A DNA stretch of 64,000 bases from Algiphilus sp965216485 (GCF_965216485.1 NZ_OZ244162.1:2480001-2544000); one strand, 5' to 3'. Shown: positions 17,667 through 27,074, counted from the first letter of the stretch. Notes: generated from the sequence alone by a model not told the origin. Translations and numbers: made by a program.

Positions 17667-18740
17667 TCAGGGCTTGTCGGCAGTGTGCATGCCAGTGCGG
17701 CTGGACATCAGCAAACGATCTGCCTGCACGACCACATCCGAATAGGGCTGATCGGTAGGGCTCTGCACCGGCTCCAGCAGCGCCTGGTCGGCACGACCGG
17801 TAACGATAGTGCCGTCAACGCCGACCAGAACCAGTAGGCCAGAGCCGTCATCGTCGTAGAGGCTCCCACCGAAGAGACTTTCGACGACGGGGTTGTCGTA
17901 TGCCTGCCAGCCCATGCTTGCCAAGGTCTCCGAATCCGTCACGCTTTCATTGATAAAGGGATCGTAGGCCATGGGATCGTCGAGGACGGCCAGCTCGCGC
18001 ACATCGATGGCACGGAATACCTTGCCCTGCAGGCCATAGAGGACAGCCGCGTGCGGCCCCACGGGGATGACCCCGAAATAGGAGCCGATATAGGGCGGCT
18101 CGATCATCTCCCAACTCTCGCCATCGTCCAGGGAACGCGCCATGAAGCCGCGCTCTCCGGCGATCATCAAGGCGCCGCCCTCGAGGCGTTCAATTTCGTA
18201 GAGGTGAAAGCCGGTATCGAAGACCTCGTTGGTGACTTCCTCCCAGGATTCGCCCCCATCGTCGGTGCGCAGCATGCGTCCGTTGGAACCAACCACCAAG
18301 CCGCGATCCGGCGTCGTGAAGATGGCATCGTAGAAGGGCCGCCCCCAGGCCGCATCCCAATGGCGCAGCTCCCAGCTTTCGCCTCCATCGGAGGTCCGCA
18401 GCACGCTGCCGTCGTGCCCCACTGCCCAGCCATGCCGAGCATCGACGAAGGTGACGCGGGTAAGCATGGCACGCACCGGCGCCTGCACCTGCTGCCAGTT
18501 ATCGCCATTCTCCGAGCGCAGAATATGGCCGCGCTCGCCCACGGCCACCAGATGGTCGCCGGCACGTGTCATGTCATTGACGATGGCCTTGTCGGCCAGC
18601 GGCATGATCTCGGAGTGCTCCGGCTGTCGCGGCTGATCGGCCCAGCGCGCGTCCTGTGCCTGGCCCAGCACGGACCAACTCAGCAGCAGGCATGCGACCG
18701 AAAGGCGGACACCCTGCTTCGTAGCGATTGCCTGTTTCAT
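17667..18740 (-). CDS. YCF48/BNR-repeat periplasmic beta-propeller protein
   Basis: 357 residues. The ATG at 18740 begins a signal peptide (KQGVRLSVACLLLSWSVLGQA) and has GAGGGGG six bases upstream; an ATG at 18755 that overlaps the exporter stop is the alternative. The mature chain has four clear BNR/Asp-box motifs (SENGDNW, TSDGGESW, TDDGGESW, SLDDGESW) typical of YCF48/HCF136-like propellers. In DUF1302/DUF1329 loci such proteins sit directly after the RND exporter, as here, and probably act as a periplasmic assembly or docking partner. It converges with the tandem beta-repeat genes. Confidence 0.85.
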   Translation of the reverse strand: MKQAIATKQGVRLSVACLLLSWSVLGQAQDARWADQPRQPEHSEIMPLADKAIVNDMTRAGDHLVAVGERGHILRSENGDNWQQVQAPVRAMLTRVTFVDARHGWAVGHDGSVLRTSDGGESWELRHWDAAWGRPFYDAIFTTPDRGLVVGSNGRMLRTDDGGESWEEVTNEVFDTGFHLYEIERLEGGALMIAGERGFMARSLDDGESWEMIEPPYIGSYFGVIPVGPHAAVLYGLQGKVFRAIDVRELAVLDDPMAYDPFINESVTDSETLASMGWQAYDNPVVESLFGGSLYDDDGSGLLVLVGVDGTIVTGRADQALLEPVQSPTDQPYSDVVVQADRLLMSSRTGMHTADKP

Positions 18741-18751
18741 GCGTGTCCCCC

Positions 18752-21148
18752 TCATTTTCCGTTGTATCCCTGCTCTTCCGCTTCGCTGGCACCGGCCATC
18801 AAGTCCTGACCGGCGTGCTTGAGTTCTTCCTTGGAGAAGAAGCGGGCGAGCGCGGGCAGCACCAGAATGGCGCCGAACATATTCGCGGTGAACATATAGA
18901 CCAGCATGATTCCCATGTCGGCCTGGAACTGCAGCTTGGAGAACAGCCAGGTACTTACACCAAGGCCCAGCGCGACACCGGTGAAGACCACCGCCTTGCC
19001 CGTCTTGCGCAAGGTCTGGTAGTAGGCTTCCTCCAGCGACAAGCCACGGCGCAGGCCGTCGGCCAGCTGTGCATAGATGTAGATGCCGTAATCCACACCG
19101 ATACCGACCGCCAGTGCGATCACCGGCAGCGTGGCGACCTTCATGCCAATGCCCAGCGTCGCCATGACGCCATAGGCGGAAATGGAGACCAGCGAGAGCG
19201 GCAAGGCCACGCAGATCACACCGGAGAAGGTCCGGAAGGACAGCCACAAGAAGAGCAGCACCACGGCATAGACCCAGAGGACGATCTCGATCTCCTTGTC
19301 CTCGACCACCTCATTGGTGGCTGCCATCACGCCGACATTGCCGGACGCAAGGCGGAAATCGATGCGATCGGTGGCCTGCTCTTTCGCCTTGTAGTCCTTG
19401 ATGGCGTTCACCACGGTCTTGATCGACTCGGCGGCGTGATCCTTGGTGAACAGGAAGATGTTGAGCGCGCTGCACTTGTCGTTGAGCATGCCGGAGCTCG
19501 TCGGCACCAGTGCCGTGGCCTGCGAGAGCGCGTACTGGTTACGCGGTACGACCTGCGCGTTCAACCGCCCTTCCGACAAGCCGGCATAGGCCAGCTTGGA
19601 GAGATCCATCAGCGTCATCGTCTCGCGCACTTCCGGCAGATTCTTCATGTGCCAGGCGAAACGATCGACCTCGGCCATCAACTCGTACTTGATGCAGGCG
19701 TCTTCTTCCGTCTCGGCGATGACGTTGAGCTGATCGAGCGCGATGCCGAAGTTGCGCGCGATGAAGCGGGCATCCTGATTGAAGCGGGAATCCGGACGCA
19801 GCTCAGGCACGCCCTCTCCCACGGTTCCGATCTTGAGGGACGGATAGGTATACAGGCTCCATACCAGCACCACGCCACCCACCGCGAGCGTGGCCACAGC
19901 CACCGGCGTGCGCGTGAAGTGCTTGGCAATGAAGCGCCAGACGCCATCAAAGAGCGCATTGCGCCGCTCCTGCTTGCGCTGGAATTCCTCTGGATCACGG
20001 ACTGGCGTCACGGTCAGCAGAATCGGCATCAACGCCTTGTTGGTGACAATGATGGCGGCGATACCGAAGGCCGCGTTCAGCGACATCTCCCGGATCACGT
20101 CGATATTGATCAGGTAGATGGTGAGAAAGCCCGCGGTATCGGTGATCAGTGCGATCGTGCCCGGAATAGCCAGGCGCCGGAAGGTGGCCAGGGAGGCGCG
20201 GTAACTGGACAGCCCCAGTGCCACCTCCGCTGCCCAGGCGTTGACGTACTGCACGCCATGCGACACCGACACCGCCAGCACCAGGAAAGGCACGAGAATC
20301 GCAAAGGGATCAAGCCCGAAGCCGACCAGGCTGAGCAGCCCCATCTCCCAGACCACCGCGGCCACCGAACAGACTAGGGGCAGCATGCCCAGCAAGAAGG
20401 AGCCGACATACAGCCAGAGCAGCAGACCGGTGAACAACAGCGTGACCGCGAAGAAGATCACGACCTCGGTCGAAGCCTCGGTCATGTCGTGGACGACCTT
20501 CGCAAAACCAATGACGTGGACCGTGGTACTCCCGTCCTCATACTTGGCGCGGATGTCCTCCAGCTTGCGTCCGACCTCGGTGTAGTCGATGGCCTTGCCC
20601 GTGACCGGGTCGCGCTCCAGCAACTCGGCCACCACCATGGCCGCCTGCTGGTCTTCAGAGACAAGCCTCCCCACGATGTTGGCCTTCGCTACATTCGAGC
20701 GAAGCTGTTTCATCATCTCTTCGGTGGGCGCGTAGTCCGCCGGCACCACTGTGGAGCCGGATAGCCCCGTAGGCTGCACCTCCACGTAGAGAATGTTCGG
20801 CGTGAACATGGAGCTGACGCGCTCCCGCTGCACGCCCGGGATGAAGAAGACGTCATCGGTCAGCTTGCGCAGCTTCTCCATGAAGTCCGGCTGGTAGATA
20901 TCGCCTTCCTTGTTGCGAATGGCGACCAGAATCCGGTTGGCTCCCCCGAACTCGTCGTAGTAGTCGAGGAAGGTATCCATGTAGGGGTGCTCTTTGGGCA
21001 CCATCTTGAGCCAGCCGGCATTCGGCTCGAGCTGGGCTGCCTTCCAGCCGAGAAAGGCCGTGATCAACAGCAGGATCGCCAGCGTGATCCATCGATGCCC
21101 GAAGATCGCGGGCTCAACTATCTTGAGGATGCGTTGCGTCGCACTCAT
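18752..21148 (-). CDS. RND/MMPL-superfamily exporter
   Basis: 798-residue inner-membrane protein of the COG1033 'predicted RND exporter' type. The layout is TM1 (WITLAILLLITAFLGW), a large periplasmic loop, TM2-6 (from VVIFFAVTLLFTGLLLWLYVG), a second periplasmic loop, and TM8-12 (from IVLWVYAVVLLFLWLSF). The motif GVDYGIYIYAQLADGLRRG and a matching one in the first half (SVSHGVQYVNAW) are the signature Asp/His-containing transmembrane regions used for proton coupling or lipid passage. A purine-rich site (AGGGAGAGGGGA) precedes the ATG. It lies between DUF1329 and YCF48 genes on the same strand. The cargo is probably hydrophobic; direction is not shown by sequence. Confidence 0.92.
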   Translation of the reverse strand: MSATQRILKIVEPAIFGHRWITLAILLLITAFLGWKAAQLEPNAGWLKMVPKEHPYMDTFLDYYDEFGGANRILVAIRNKEGDIYQPDFMEKLRKLTDDVFFIPGVQRERVSSMFTPNILYVEVQPTGLSGSTVVPADYAPTEEMMKQLRSNVAKANIVGRLVSEDQQAAMVVAELLERDPVTGKAIDYTEVGRKLEDIRAKYEDGSTTVHVIGFAKVVHDMTEASTEVVIFFAVTLLFTGLLLWLYVGSFLLGMLPLVCSVAAVVWEMGLLSLVGFGLDPFAILVPFLVLAVSVSHGVQYVNAWAAEVALGLSSYRASLATFRRLAIPGTIALITDTAGFLTIYLINIDVIREMSLNAAFGIAAIIVTNKALMPILLTVTPVRDPEEFQRKQERRNALFDGVWRFIAKHFTRTPVAVATLAVGGVVLVWSLYTYPSLKIGTVGEGVPELRPDSRFNQDARFIARNFGIALDQLNVIAETEEDACIKYELMAEVDRFAWHMKNLPEVRETMTLMDLSKLAYAGLSEGRLNAQVVPRNQYALSQATALVPTSSGMLNDKCSALNIFLFTKDHAAESIKTVVNAIKDYKAKEQATDRIDFRLASGNVGVMAATNEVVEDKEIEIVLWVYAVVLLFLWLSFRTFSGVICVALPLSLVSISAYGVMATLGIGMKVATLPVIALAVGIGVDYGIYIYAQLADGLRRGLSLEEAYYQTLRKTGKAVVFTGVALGLGVSTWLFSKLQFQADMGIMLVYMFTANMFGAILVLPALARFFSKEELKHAGQDLMAGASEAEEQGYNGK

Positions 21149-21282
21149 TCCCCTCTCCCTGTATTTGCGGGTCTCGCCCGCCTCTCACGCCCCGGTGCGG
21201 GGCCCTGGCGTGTTGCGCACCGAACCACTGCGGCGACTCGCACCTGCGCACGGCCCTCTCACCGGCACAGGCCCCGCGAACG

Positions 21283-21321
21283 TCATGGCCCGGCATGCCT
21301 TGCTGGCATACCGGGCCATGA
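21283..21321 (-). repeat. Strong inverted repeat between DUF1329 and RND genes
   Basis: TCATGGCCCGG pairs with CCGGGCCATGA; one mismatch is followed by a further five-base ATGCC/GGCAT stem and a 5-nt loop. It starts 25 nt after the DUF1329 stop. There is no T-run, so it is more likely an mRNA 3'-protecting or processing hairpin that raises DUF1329 above the exporter than a terminator. Confidence 0.7.
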
Positions 21322-21345
21322 AACCTGTCTCCGACACGTGGTCGC

Positions 21346-22839
21346 TTAGCGGCCGCGTGCCCGACGCTTCAACGCGGAAGGACTGAAATAGCCGTCGCGG
21401 TATTCAATCTTCCAGTCCGTGACCTTGCCCTCATTCGACATCGCGGTCACGAAGTAGCGGCCGCTCTTGAGGTCGTAGATGACCTCCGGTGCGGTGGTCG
21501 TGGTCGGCACGAAAGGTGCGGTCAGCACATGGCCTTCCTGGAAACGCCACAGCTCGCCGCGCGCGTCGTAGTTGTCCACGGCCACGATGCCCCAGCTGTC
21601 TTCGTCGACATAGAACACGCGACGACCGAACTGATGGCGCGTACCGTCGCGCAGAGTGGCTTCCACGACCCAGACGCGATGCAGCTCATAGCGCGCCATC
21701 TTCTGGTTCATGTGCCCCTTGCCCACCATGTCGGCGTACTTGGCGACCGGGTTGTTCATCAGATAGGAGCTGTACGGAATGTACATCTCGCGCTTGCCGA
21801 GCAACTTCCAGGTGTACCGGTCCAACGCACCGTTGAACATGTTGACCTGATCGTTGAACTGCAGACCGTCGGAACCGATGGAGGGATTGTCATAACCCAC
21901 GTCGGGAGCGCGATTCACGCGCCCGAGACCCGGGTTGAAGATCCAGGCGTTACGGCCCGAGGTGTCCTTGCCGAAGATTTCGTGCACCAGCGTGAACTGG
22001 CCGGCCACGCGCGGCGGAGCAATCGTTTCCTGGAGGAAGTAGGCGATGATCTCGTTGTCGCGCCCCTCCCCCTTGGCCAGGTTGGCGTATTCGAAGCCCA
22101 CGTCCTCGATCACCTGCGTGATCTCATGGCTTCCGTCGGCATCAACCACCGCCTGGTCGTTGTATCGACGGGCGGTCGAACCGCGGAACTTGAGCTTGTG
22201 GTTCCAGATCACCTCGGCGCCGCTCTGCGGGATCGGGAACGGGAAGCCGAGCTTATGGCCGGAAATATCATCCGTTCCTTCCAGCGTGGCACGCGTTGCG
22301 TTGGCCTTGGTCGCTTCGTAGATCTCGTCCGGATAGTAGGCCGTACGCACCGTCGGGTAGACGATCATCTCGTAGCTGTCGTAGAGCTCGAACAGCTTCT
22401 TGTGGCCCTCGGTCAGCTTGTCGGCGTGTTCCTTGTAATTGCTCTTGGTGATGGTCATGCGCGGATTGAGATTCTCCACGCCGATCTGCGTCACCAGGTT
22501 GTTGAGATCTGGCTCCATCTCGGCGGCCTTCTTGAGGTCATCGAGATTGGTGATCAGATTCAGATTCGGGTTTTCTTCCGCGAACTGCACGATGCGCTCG
22601 CGAATGGCCTCCAACTCTTCCGGAGTGAGATTCTTCTGCTCATCGCTGAAATTGGCCGCCCCGGTGAGTTCGGGGATGGTGCCTTCAGCATTGCCCTTAG
22701 GGTTGGCGCCAACCTGCGACAGCTCGTTGCCGAGTTTCGCAGCCTCCTCCGCGCTGACCTTGGCGTAGGTACCAACCGGCAGCAACGCCGCACCAACTGC
22801 CGCCATCGTCAGATAGCGGACCGCATTTCTGTATCCCAT
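21346..22839 (-). CDS. DUF1329 family periplasmic protein
   Basis: 497 residues. The ATG at 22839 starts a signal peptide (RYLTMAAVGAALLPVGTYA) and has GGAG nine bases upstream; an in-frame extension to 22929 would place ~30 extra residues before it. The chain shows DUF1329 features: SAEEAAKLG at the mature N terminus, LTGAANFSDEQKNLTPEE, the YYPDEIYEATKANAT segment, GFPFPIPQSGAEVIWNH, RRVFYVDEDSWGIVAVD and DYFSPSALKRR-like end. DUF1329 folds are LolA-like lipid-binding half barrels. It is the first gene of a DUF1329-RND-YCF48 group and is divergent from DUF1302 copy 2. Confidence 0.92.
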   Translation of the reverse strand: MGYRNAVRYLTMAAVGAALLPVGTYAKVSAEEAAKLGNELSQVGANPKGNAEGTIPELTGAANFSDEQKNLTPEELEAIRERIVQFAEENPNLNLITNLDDLKKAAEMEPDLNNLVTQIGVENLNPRMTITKSNYKEHADKLTEGHKKLFELYDSYEMIVYPTVRTAYYPDEIYEATKANATRATLEGTDDISGHKLGFPFPIPQSGAEVIWNHKLKFRGSTARRYNDQAVVDADGSHEITQVIEDVGFEYANLAKGEGRDNEIIAYFLQETIAPPRVAGQFTLVHEIFGKDTSGRNAWIFNPGLGRVNRAPDVGYDNPSIGSDGLQFNDQVNMFNGALDRYTWKLLGKREMYIPYSSYLMNNPVAKYADMVGKGHMNQKMARYELHRVWVVEATLRDGTRHQFGRRVFYVDEDSWGIVAVDNYDARGELWRFQEGHVLTAPFVPTTTTAPEVIYDLKSGRYFVTAMSNEGKVTDWKIEYRDGYFSPSALKRRARGR

Positions 22840-23084
22840 GTGCTGTGTCTCCGAGAGATCGGGTTGGCGACGTGCGCCAAGCCTGAGTGGTCGTCTTGTA
22901 TTCGGAAAGAAAGTTTGGTTACTCCACATCCATTAAACACAATGCGCGCCCCACCCGCAACAGCTTTGTGGCGCAACGGGCCACGCATTCTTGCTTGTAC
23001 GCCAGGCACGCTTGAATTAGCATCCGCGTAACTTGCTGCGGCGCAACGAAGCGCCCAATCATTCATTACACGGGGAGTTCGCAA
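22840..23084. promoter_or_regulatory. Divergent control region between DUF1329 and DUF1302 copy 2
   Basis: 245-nt intergenic region that must hold promoters for both genes. It contains a direct repeat: G-[T/C]-G-GCGCAACG at 22968-22978 and again at 23038-23048, 70 nt apart, the second overlapping the likely leader of DUF1302 copy 2. I could not fix convincing -35/-10 pairs. Confidence 0.4.
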
Positions 23085-25265
23085 GTGATCCATCGTCAGG
23101 CCTATGGTCGCGGAGCCCTTGGCTTCGCCGCTTTGCTTTGTCTGTTTGCCAGCGCCCAAACGCATGCCCTGACAACGGAAATCGGCGACCTCGATATCTC
23201 GCTCAACAGCCGCGCGCTGTTCGGCGGCGCCGTTCGCCTGGAGGACCGGGCGCGCGAGACGCTTGGAAAGCTGAACGCCACCCCGGATCTGTGCCCAGAC
23301 GATTGCATCTCCTTCACGGGGGATCCCGGCCCGAACCAGCGCCTGGTCGATGCCCCTGGCGCCTTCATCGGCAGCATCTACGACGACGGTAATTTGAATT
23401 ACGATCAGGGCGACCTGGTCAGCGCCCAGGCGCGCTTTGAGTCCGATCTGTCGGTGCAGTGGGGCGAGGCCGTGATGAAGGTCTCGGGGATTGCCTTCTT
23501 CGACCAGATCAACAATGACTTCTCGGAGACCAACTTCGATACGGCCTTCCAGCCGGCCAGGGCACCACGCAGTGGCGGTGTGACCAGCCGGGTTGGTACC
23601 GACATCGACCTGCAGGAAGCCTTCATCTCCTATCCCTTCCAGCTGGGTGACATCTATGCGCTGGTCTCGGTGGGTGAACAGCGCGTGCGCTGGGGCGAGT
23701 CCACCTTTGTCGCGCTGGGCAGTCTGGATCAGCTCAATCCACCGAACGAGAATCGCCTGAACTTCCCCGGCTCGGAAATCGCCAGCGTCTTCGAGCCCAC
23801 CGGCCTGGCGGTCATTTCCGCCGACCTGACCGCAACGATCGGCCTCGAATTGGTTTATCAGTACGACTGGGAGCCTGCCCAGCCTGCCGCGGCCGGCAGT
23901 TTCTACTCGGTCAACGACATCGCAGGTGGCGGTGAAACTGCGGTGATCGGACTCGGGCAATTTTCCGAGGATCCCAACTTTGTGGGCGGCTTCAAGGGCA
24001 CACTGCCGCAGCTGCTGACCTCGACATCGCTCAATGTCCCGGTCAGTTCCACGATCGGGCGACCGGATGAACAGGGACAATTCGGCGGACGCCTGACCTG
24101 GTTTGCCGAAGACCTCAACGGTGGCACCGAACTGGGCTTCTATGCGCTGAACTATCACAGCCGCCTGCCCTACGCGAGCACCTTTGCGACGGATCGCTCC
24201 TGCCTGCGCGATTCTCCGCTGGGCCTCAGCGTGGAAGATATTCTTGGCTCGGGGGTGAATGACATTCTTGCCGGGCTAGGCAATCTGGTGCCCGGTATCA
24301 CGCTCGACAACCTCAGCACCGAGGGCGGACTTGCCATTCTGGGCCCTTGCGGGGGCGGTACGGGCACACTCGGCGTACTCCCCGGCGAGAACCGGGAGCC
24401 ACTGCCTATCGGCACGCTGCGCCCCTTCCTGGACTACCCCGAGGACATCCGCCTCTTCGGCATGGCCTTCAATACGCAGTTCGGCTCCTGGTCGCTGGCC
24501 GGCGAGTACGTCTATCACCCGAATCTGCCGCTGCAGGTCTCCCTCGTGGACGTCATCTTCGCTGGGCTGCAGCCCGCCCTCCCCGCCGAGGACCAGAACA
24601 TTCTCATTGCGACGGTTCCGGGTGCCCGCACTGCGGTGCCGGACTTTGTGCAGACCCGGTTCCGCAACGACCCGGTCGAGGCCAACGAACTCATCCGCGG
24701 CTACGAACGCGAGAAGGTGCACCAGCTCGACCTGACCGGCATCCGTGTCTTTTCCAGCAGCAACTGGATCGGCGCCGATCAGATCATCCTGCTCGCCGAG
24801 CTTGGCATGACCTACATCCAGGATATGCCCGGGCTCAACGAGCTGCAGTTTGAGGGCGGTGGTCCGAACTGCACGCATTTCAGCCCGGGGGCCGATGGCA
24901 CCGGCACGGCGGATGGCGAACCGAACGCGCGGCGCCTCAACCCCACACAGTCCACCGACTGCTTCGCGGACGAGTTCGCCACCGGCTACCGCCTGTTCAT
25001 CCGTCCGACCTATAACGACTTCCTCTTCGGCTGGACCTACACTCCCATCATCGGGCTCTTCCACGACGTGTACGGCATCTCACCCTCCCCGCTACAGAAC
25101 TTTGTAGAAGGCGAGATCGAGATTCTGCTGGGCACGGATATTGAATTCGCCCAAGGCTTCCAGGCGCAGATCCTCTATCAGGGCTTCTTCGACACCGGCA
25201 ATGACCGCGTCAGCCTGTTGCAGGACCGGGACAACCTGAAGTTCAGTATCGAATACAACTTCTAG
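23085..25265 (+). CDS. DUF1302 family outer-membrane beta-barrel protein (copy 2)
   Basis: 726 residues. The GTG at 23085 has GGGGAG seven bases upstream and opens a signal peptide (GALGFAALLCLFASAQTHA). Family marks parallel copy 1: EIGDLDISLNSRALFGGAVRLEDR, DDGNLNYDQGDLV, RWGESTFVALGSLDQLNPPN, and a final strand LKFSIEYNF ending in Phe. The overall similarity to copy 1 is modest, so the two may form different channels rather than recent duplicates. It is divergent from the DUF1329 gene and converges with the cyclase gene. Confidence 0.9.
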   Translation: MIHRQAYGRGALGFAALLCLFASAQTHALTTEIGDLDISLNSRALFGGAVRLEDRARETLGKLNATPDLCPDDCISFTGDPGPNQRLVDAPGAFIGSIYDDGNLNYDQGDLVSAQARFESDLSVQWGEAVMKVSGIAFFDQINNDFSETNFDTAFQPARAPRSGGVTSRVGTDIDLQEAFISYPFQLGDIYALVSVGEQRVRWGESTFVALGSLDQLNPPNENRLNFPGSEIASVFEPTGLAVISADLTATIGLELVYQYDWEPAQPAAAGSFYSVNDIAGGGETAVIGLGQFSEDPNFVGGFKGTLPQLLTSTSLNVPVSSTIGRPDEQGQFGGRLTWFAEDLNGGTELGFYALNYHSRLPYASTFATDRSCLRDSPLGLSVEDILGSGVNDILAGLGNLVPGITLDNLSTEGGLAILGPCGGGTGTLGVLPGENREPLPIGTLRPFLDYPEDIRLFGMAFNTQFGSWSLAGEYVYHPNLPLQVSLVDVIFAGLQPALPAEDQNILIATVPGARTAVPDFVQTRFRNDPVEANELIRGYEREKVHQLDLTGIRVFSSSNWIGADQIILLAELGMTYIQDMPGLNELQFEGGGPNCTHFSPGADGTGTADGEPNARRLNPTQSTDCFADEFATGYRLFIRPTYNDFLFGWTYTPIIGLFHDVYGISPSPLQNFVEGEIEILLGTDIEFAQGFQAQILYQGFFDTGNDRVSLLQDRDNLKFSIEYNF

Positions 25266-25277
25266 CCGTCACGTTGA

Positions 25278-25307
25278 TGCCGGAGCTGGCCAGCGATGGC
25301 TCCGGCA
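25278..25307. terminator. Hairpin between convergent DUF1302 and cyclase genes
   Basis: TGCCGGAGC pairs with GCTCCGGCA across a 12-nt loop, 13 nt after the DUF1302 stop and 40 nt after the cyclase stop. No T-run follows on either strand, so termination is only suggested by its place. Confidence 0.45.
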
Positions 25308-25346
25308 CGACTGCTCAACAACGGCGCGGCCTCGCCAATGCCGCGC

Positions 25347-26663
25347 TCACTTGCGGTGATCCGGCGCCAAGACGTAGGTCGCCACCGGCTCGGCCAAACC
25401 TTTGACATAACGCCGCAATGGCTTGCCGCGGGCGCTCTCGCCCGCCAGCTGCAGGGTATCGGCGTCGACCCGGATTTCTCCATCGCGGGCCCGGTCGCAG
25501 AGCCGCGACGCCAGATTGACGGCGGGCCCCACTGCGACATATTCAAAGCGGGCGCGCTGGCCGACGATACCTACCGCCACTTCTCCGGTGGCAACGCCCA
25601 CGCCGAGGCCCAAATTGGTGCTGTAGCGCTGCACGACCGGGCGGGTGTGGCTCTGTAAGCGGCGCGCCAGCGCCAATGCGCGCTCGGCATGATCCTCCAT
25701 TTCGACGGGCGCACCGATGACAATCAGCGCACCGTCGCCCGCCAGGTCCTTGATTGTCCCGCCATAGCGCGCGGCCGCCATACCGATTGCCGCATAGAAA
25801 TTGCGCAGCAGTCGAAGAACGACCTCCGGCTCCACGCCATGCGCATAGCTCGTGAAACCGCGGATATCCACGCACACCACCGACACGGTGACGCGGTGCC
25901 GGCGCATGGCCTGGCGCAATCCGCGCGTACGCACAAGCTCCGCGACCTGTGGCGCCATGAAGCGGGACATGAACTGCGCACGGGCGCCCTGCACCATGAA
26001 GTAGCGCAATGCGCCAAACAGAAAGACCACCTGGCTGAGCGCCAGCGTGATCGGCGCCACGTGCAGCGGCACGATGAAGGAGAAGCCCAGCAAGGGCAGC
26101 ACCACCAGCATGGACAGAATGCGCCCGGACTCCGCTTTGTCAGGCCGCCGCATCAGCATGCGAACAGCTGCGATGGTAATGAAGGCGAAACCCACTGTCG
26201 GCACCGTCGCAAAGGCCCAGAACCAGGGCGAGAGGTAAAAGGCGGGGTTGCCCATTGCGCCGATCAGATGCTCGATACGCTGAGCCGGAAACAATGCGCT
26301 GATCACCGCATGGAAGAGGACGAAGACCTCGGAAAGCCGCGAAAGCCCCCACAGCCTCGGCCCCGCGCGCTCGCCCGCCGTGCGACTGACGCGAATGCCC
26401 CACTCGACACCGCAGATGAAGGCCAATGCCTCGATGAAGCCCGCCGCACGCGCCCAGAAGGGCAAGGCCTCCACCCCCACCTCCAGCAGATAGGCGTTGA
26501 AGCCAATCGCAAAGCCGGTGGCGAGCAACGCACACGACAACCAGCGCGTGGAAGGCGTGCGGGGGTCGGATACGACAAAGGCGATACCAATGCCCACCGC
26601 GATGATCGCGGTGACCAGGAGTCCGCTATTCGATGACGACAAGCTGCTGATCAGGTTGAACAC
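25347..26663 (-). CDS. Membrane-bound class III adenylate/guanylate cyclase
   Basis: 438 residues. About 230 N-terminal residues form six or seven transmembrane helices without a known sensor name. A ~200-residue class III cyclase domain follows (VSVVCVDIRGFTSYAHG to the end). Both metal Asp residues are present (VDIRGF and AGDGA), as is the transition-state pair N-x-x-x-R in VNLASRL. The substrate Lys normally found in GGT-I-x-K-F-x-GDG is not aligned: here it reads GGTIKDLAGDG, with Lys and Asp swapped. Specificity for ATP is therefore uncertain. The start is GTG at 26663. It closes the DUF1302/RND locus, converging with DUF1302 copy 2. Confidence 0.88.
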   Translation of the reverse strand: MFNLISSLSSSNSGLLVTAIIAVGIGIAFVVSDPRTPSTRWLSCALLATGFAIGFNAYLLEVGVEALPFWARAAGFIEALAFICGVEWGIRVSRTAGERAGPRLWGLSRLSEVFVLFHAVISALFPAQRIEHLIGAMGNPAFYLSPWFWAFATVPTVGFAFITIAAVRMLMRRPDKAESGRILSMLVVLPLLGFSFIVPLHVAPITLALSQVVFLFGALRYFMVQGARAQFMSRFMAPQVAELVRTRGLRQAMRRHRVTVSVVCVDIRGFTSYAHGVEPEVVLRLLRNFYAAIGMAAARYGGTIKDLAGDGALIVIGAPVEMEDHAERALALARRLQSHTRPVVQRYSTNLGLGVGVATGEVAVGIVGQRARFEYVAVGPAVNLASRLCDRARDGEIRVDADTLQLAGESARGKPLRRYVKGLAEPVATYVLAPDHRK

Positions 26664-26833
26664 CGCACGACCTATTCGACTGGGCCCCGCCTAGAACGTC
26701 GCAACCCTCGCGACGCCGCCAAACGGCCGATTGCCTATTCGACCGCGTCCTGCGCGGAGCAAGTACCGCGCCAACTATACGGGGGGTCGTGAGAGGCATG
26801 CATGGCGCACAGCGTACCGAGGCCTATGCCGAC

Positions 26834-26839
26834 TACAAT
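26834..26839 (+). promoter_or_regulatory. -10 element of tRNA-Ser promoter
   Basis: TACAAT lies eight bases before the tRNA-Ser 5' end, the expected place. No good -35 was found 17 bp upstream (AGCGTA). Confidence 0.45.
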
Positions 26840-26847
26840 ATTCACAC

Positions 26848-26937
<90 letters not shown>

Positions 26938-27035
26938 CTCGCCCCCCGTCACCATCGCAGCCGAAAGTCTCGCCCGTCCGATTGTGAGGTGCCCGCGCTG
27001 AGCAACCGATGACCGCGCTCCGCGCCAGACACGAA

Positions 27036-27072
27036 AAAGGCCCGCGCCGGAAAGTCGCAGGCCTTTGATTTT
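27036..27072 (+). terminator. Intrinsic terminator after tRNA-Ser
   Basis: AAAGGCC pairs with GGCCTTT over a 17-nt loop and is followed by GATTTTATTT. Five A on the other side give a T-run on the opposite strand, so it may work both ways and once served the convergent tRNA-Thr before the island inserted. Confidence 0.75.
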
Positions 27073-27074
27073 AT

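Noticed and set aside
18728..20377. Open plus-strand frame opposite the RND exporter
   Set aside because: His/Arg/Gln-rich translation with no hydrophobic or domain pattern; the minus strand carries the MMPL signatures.
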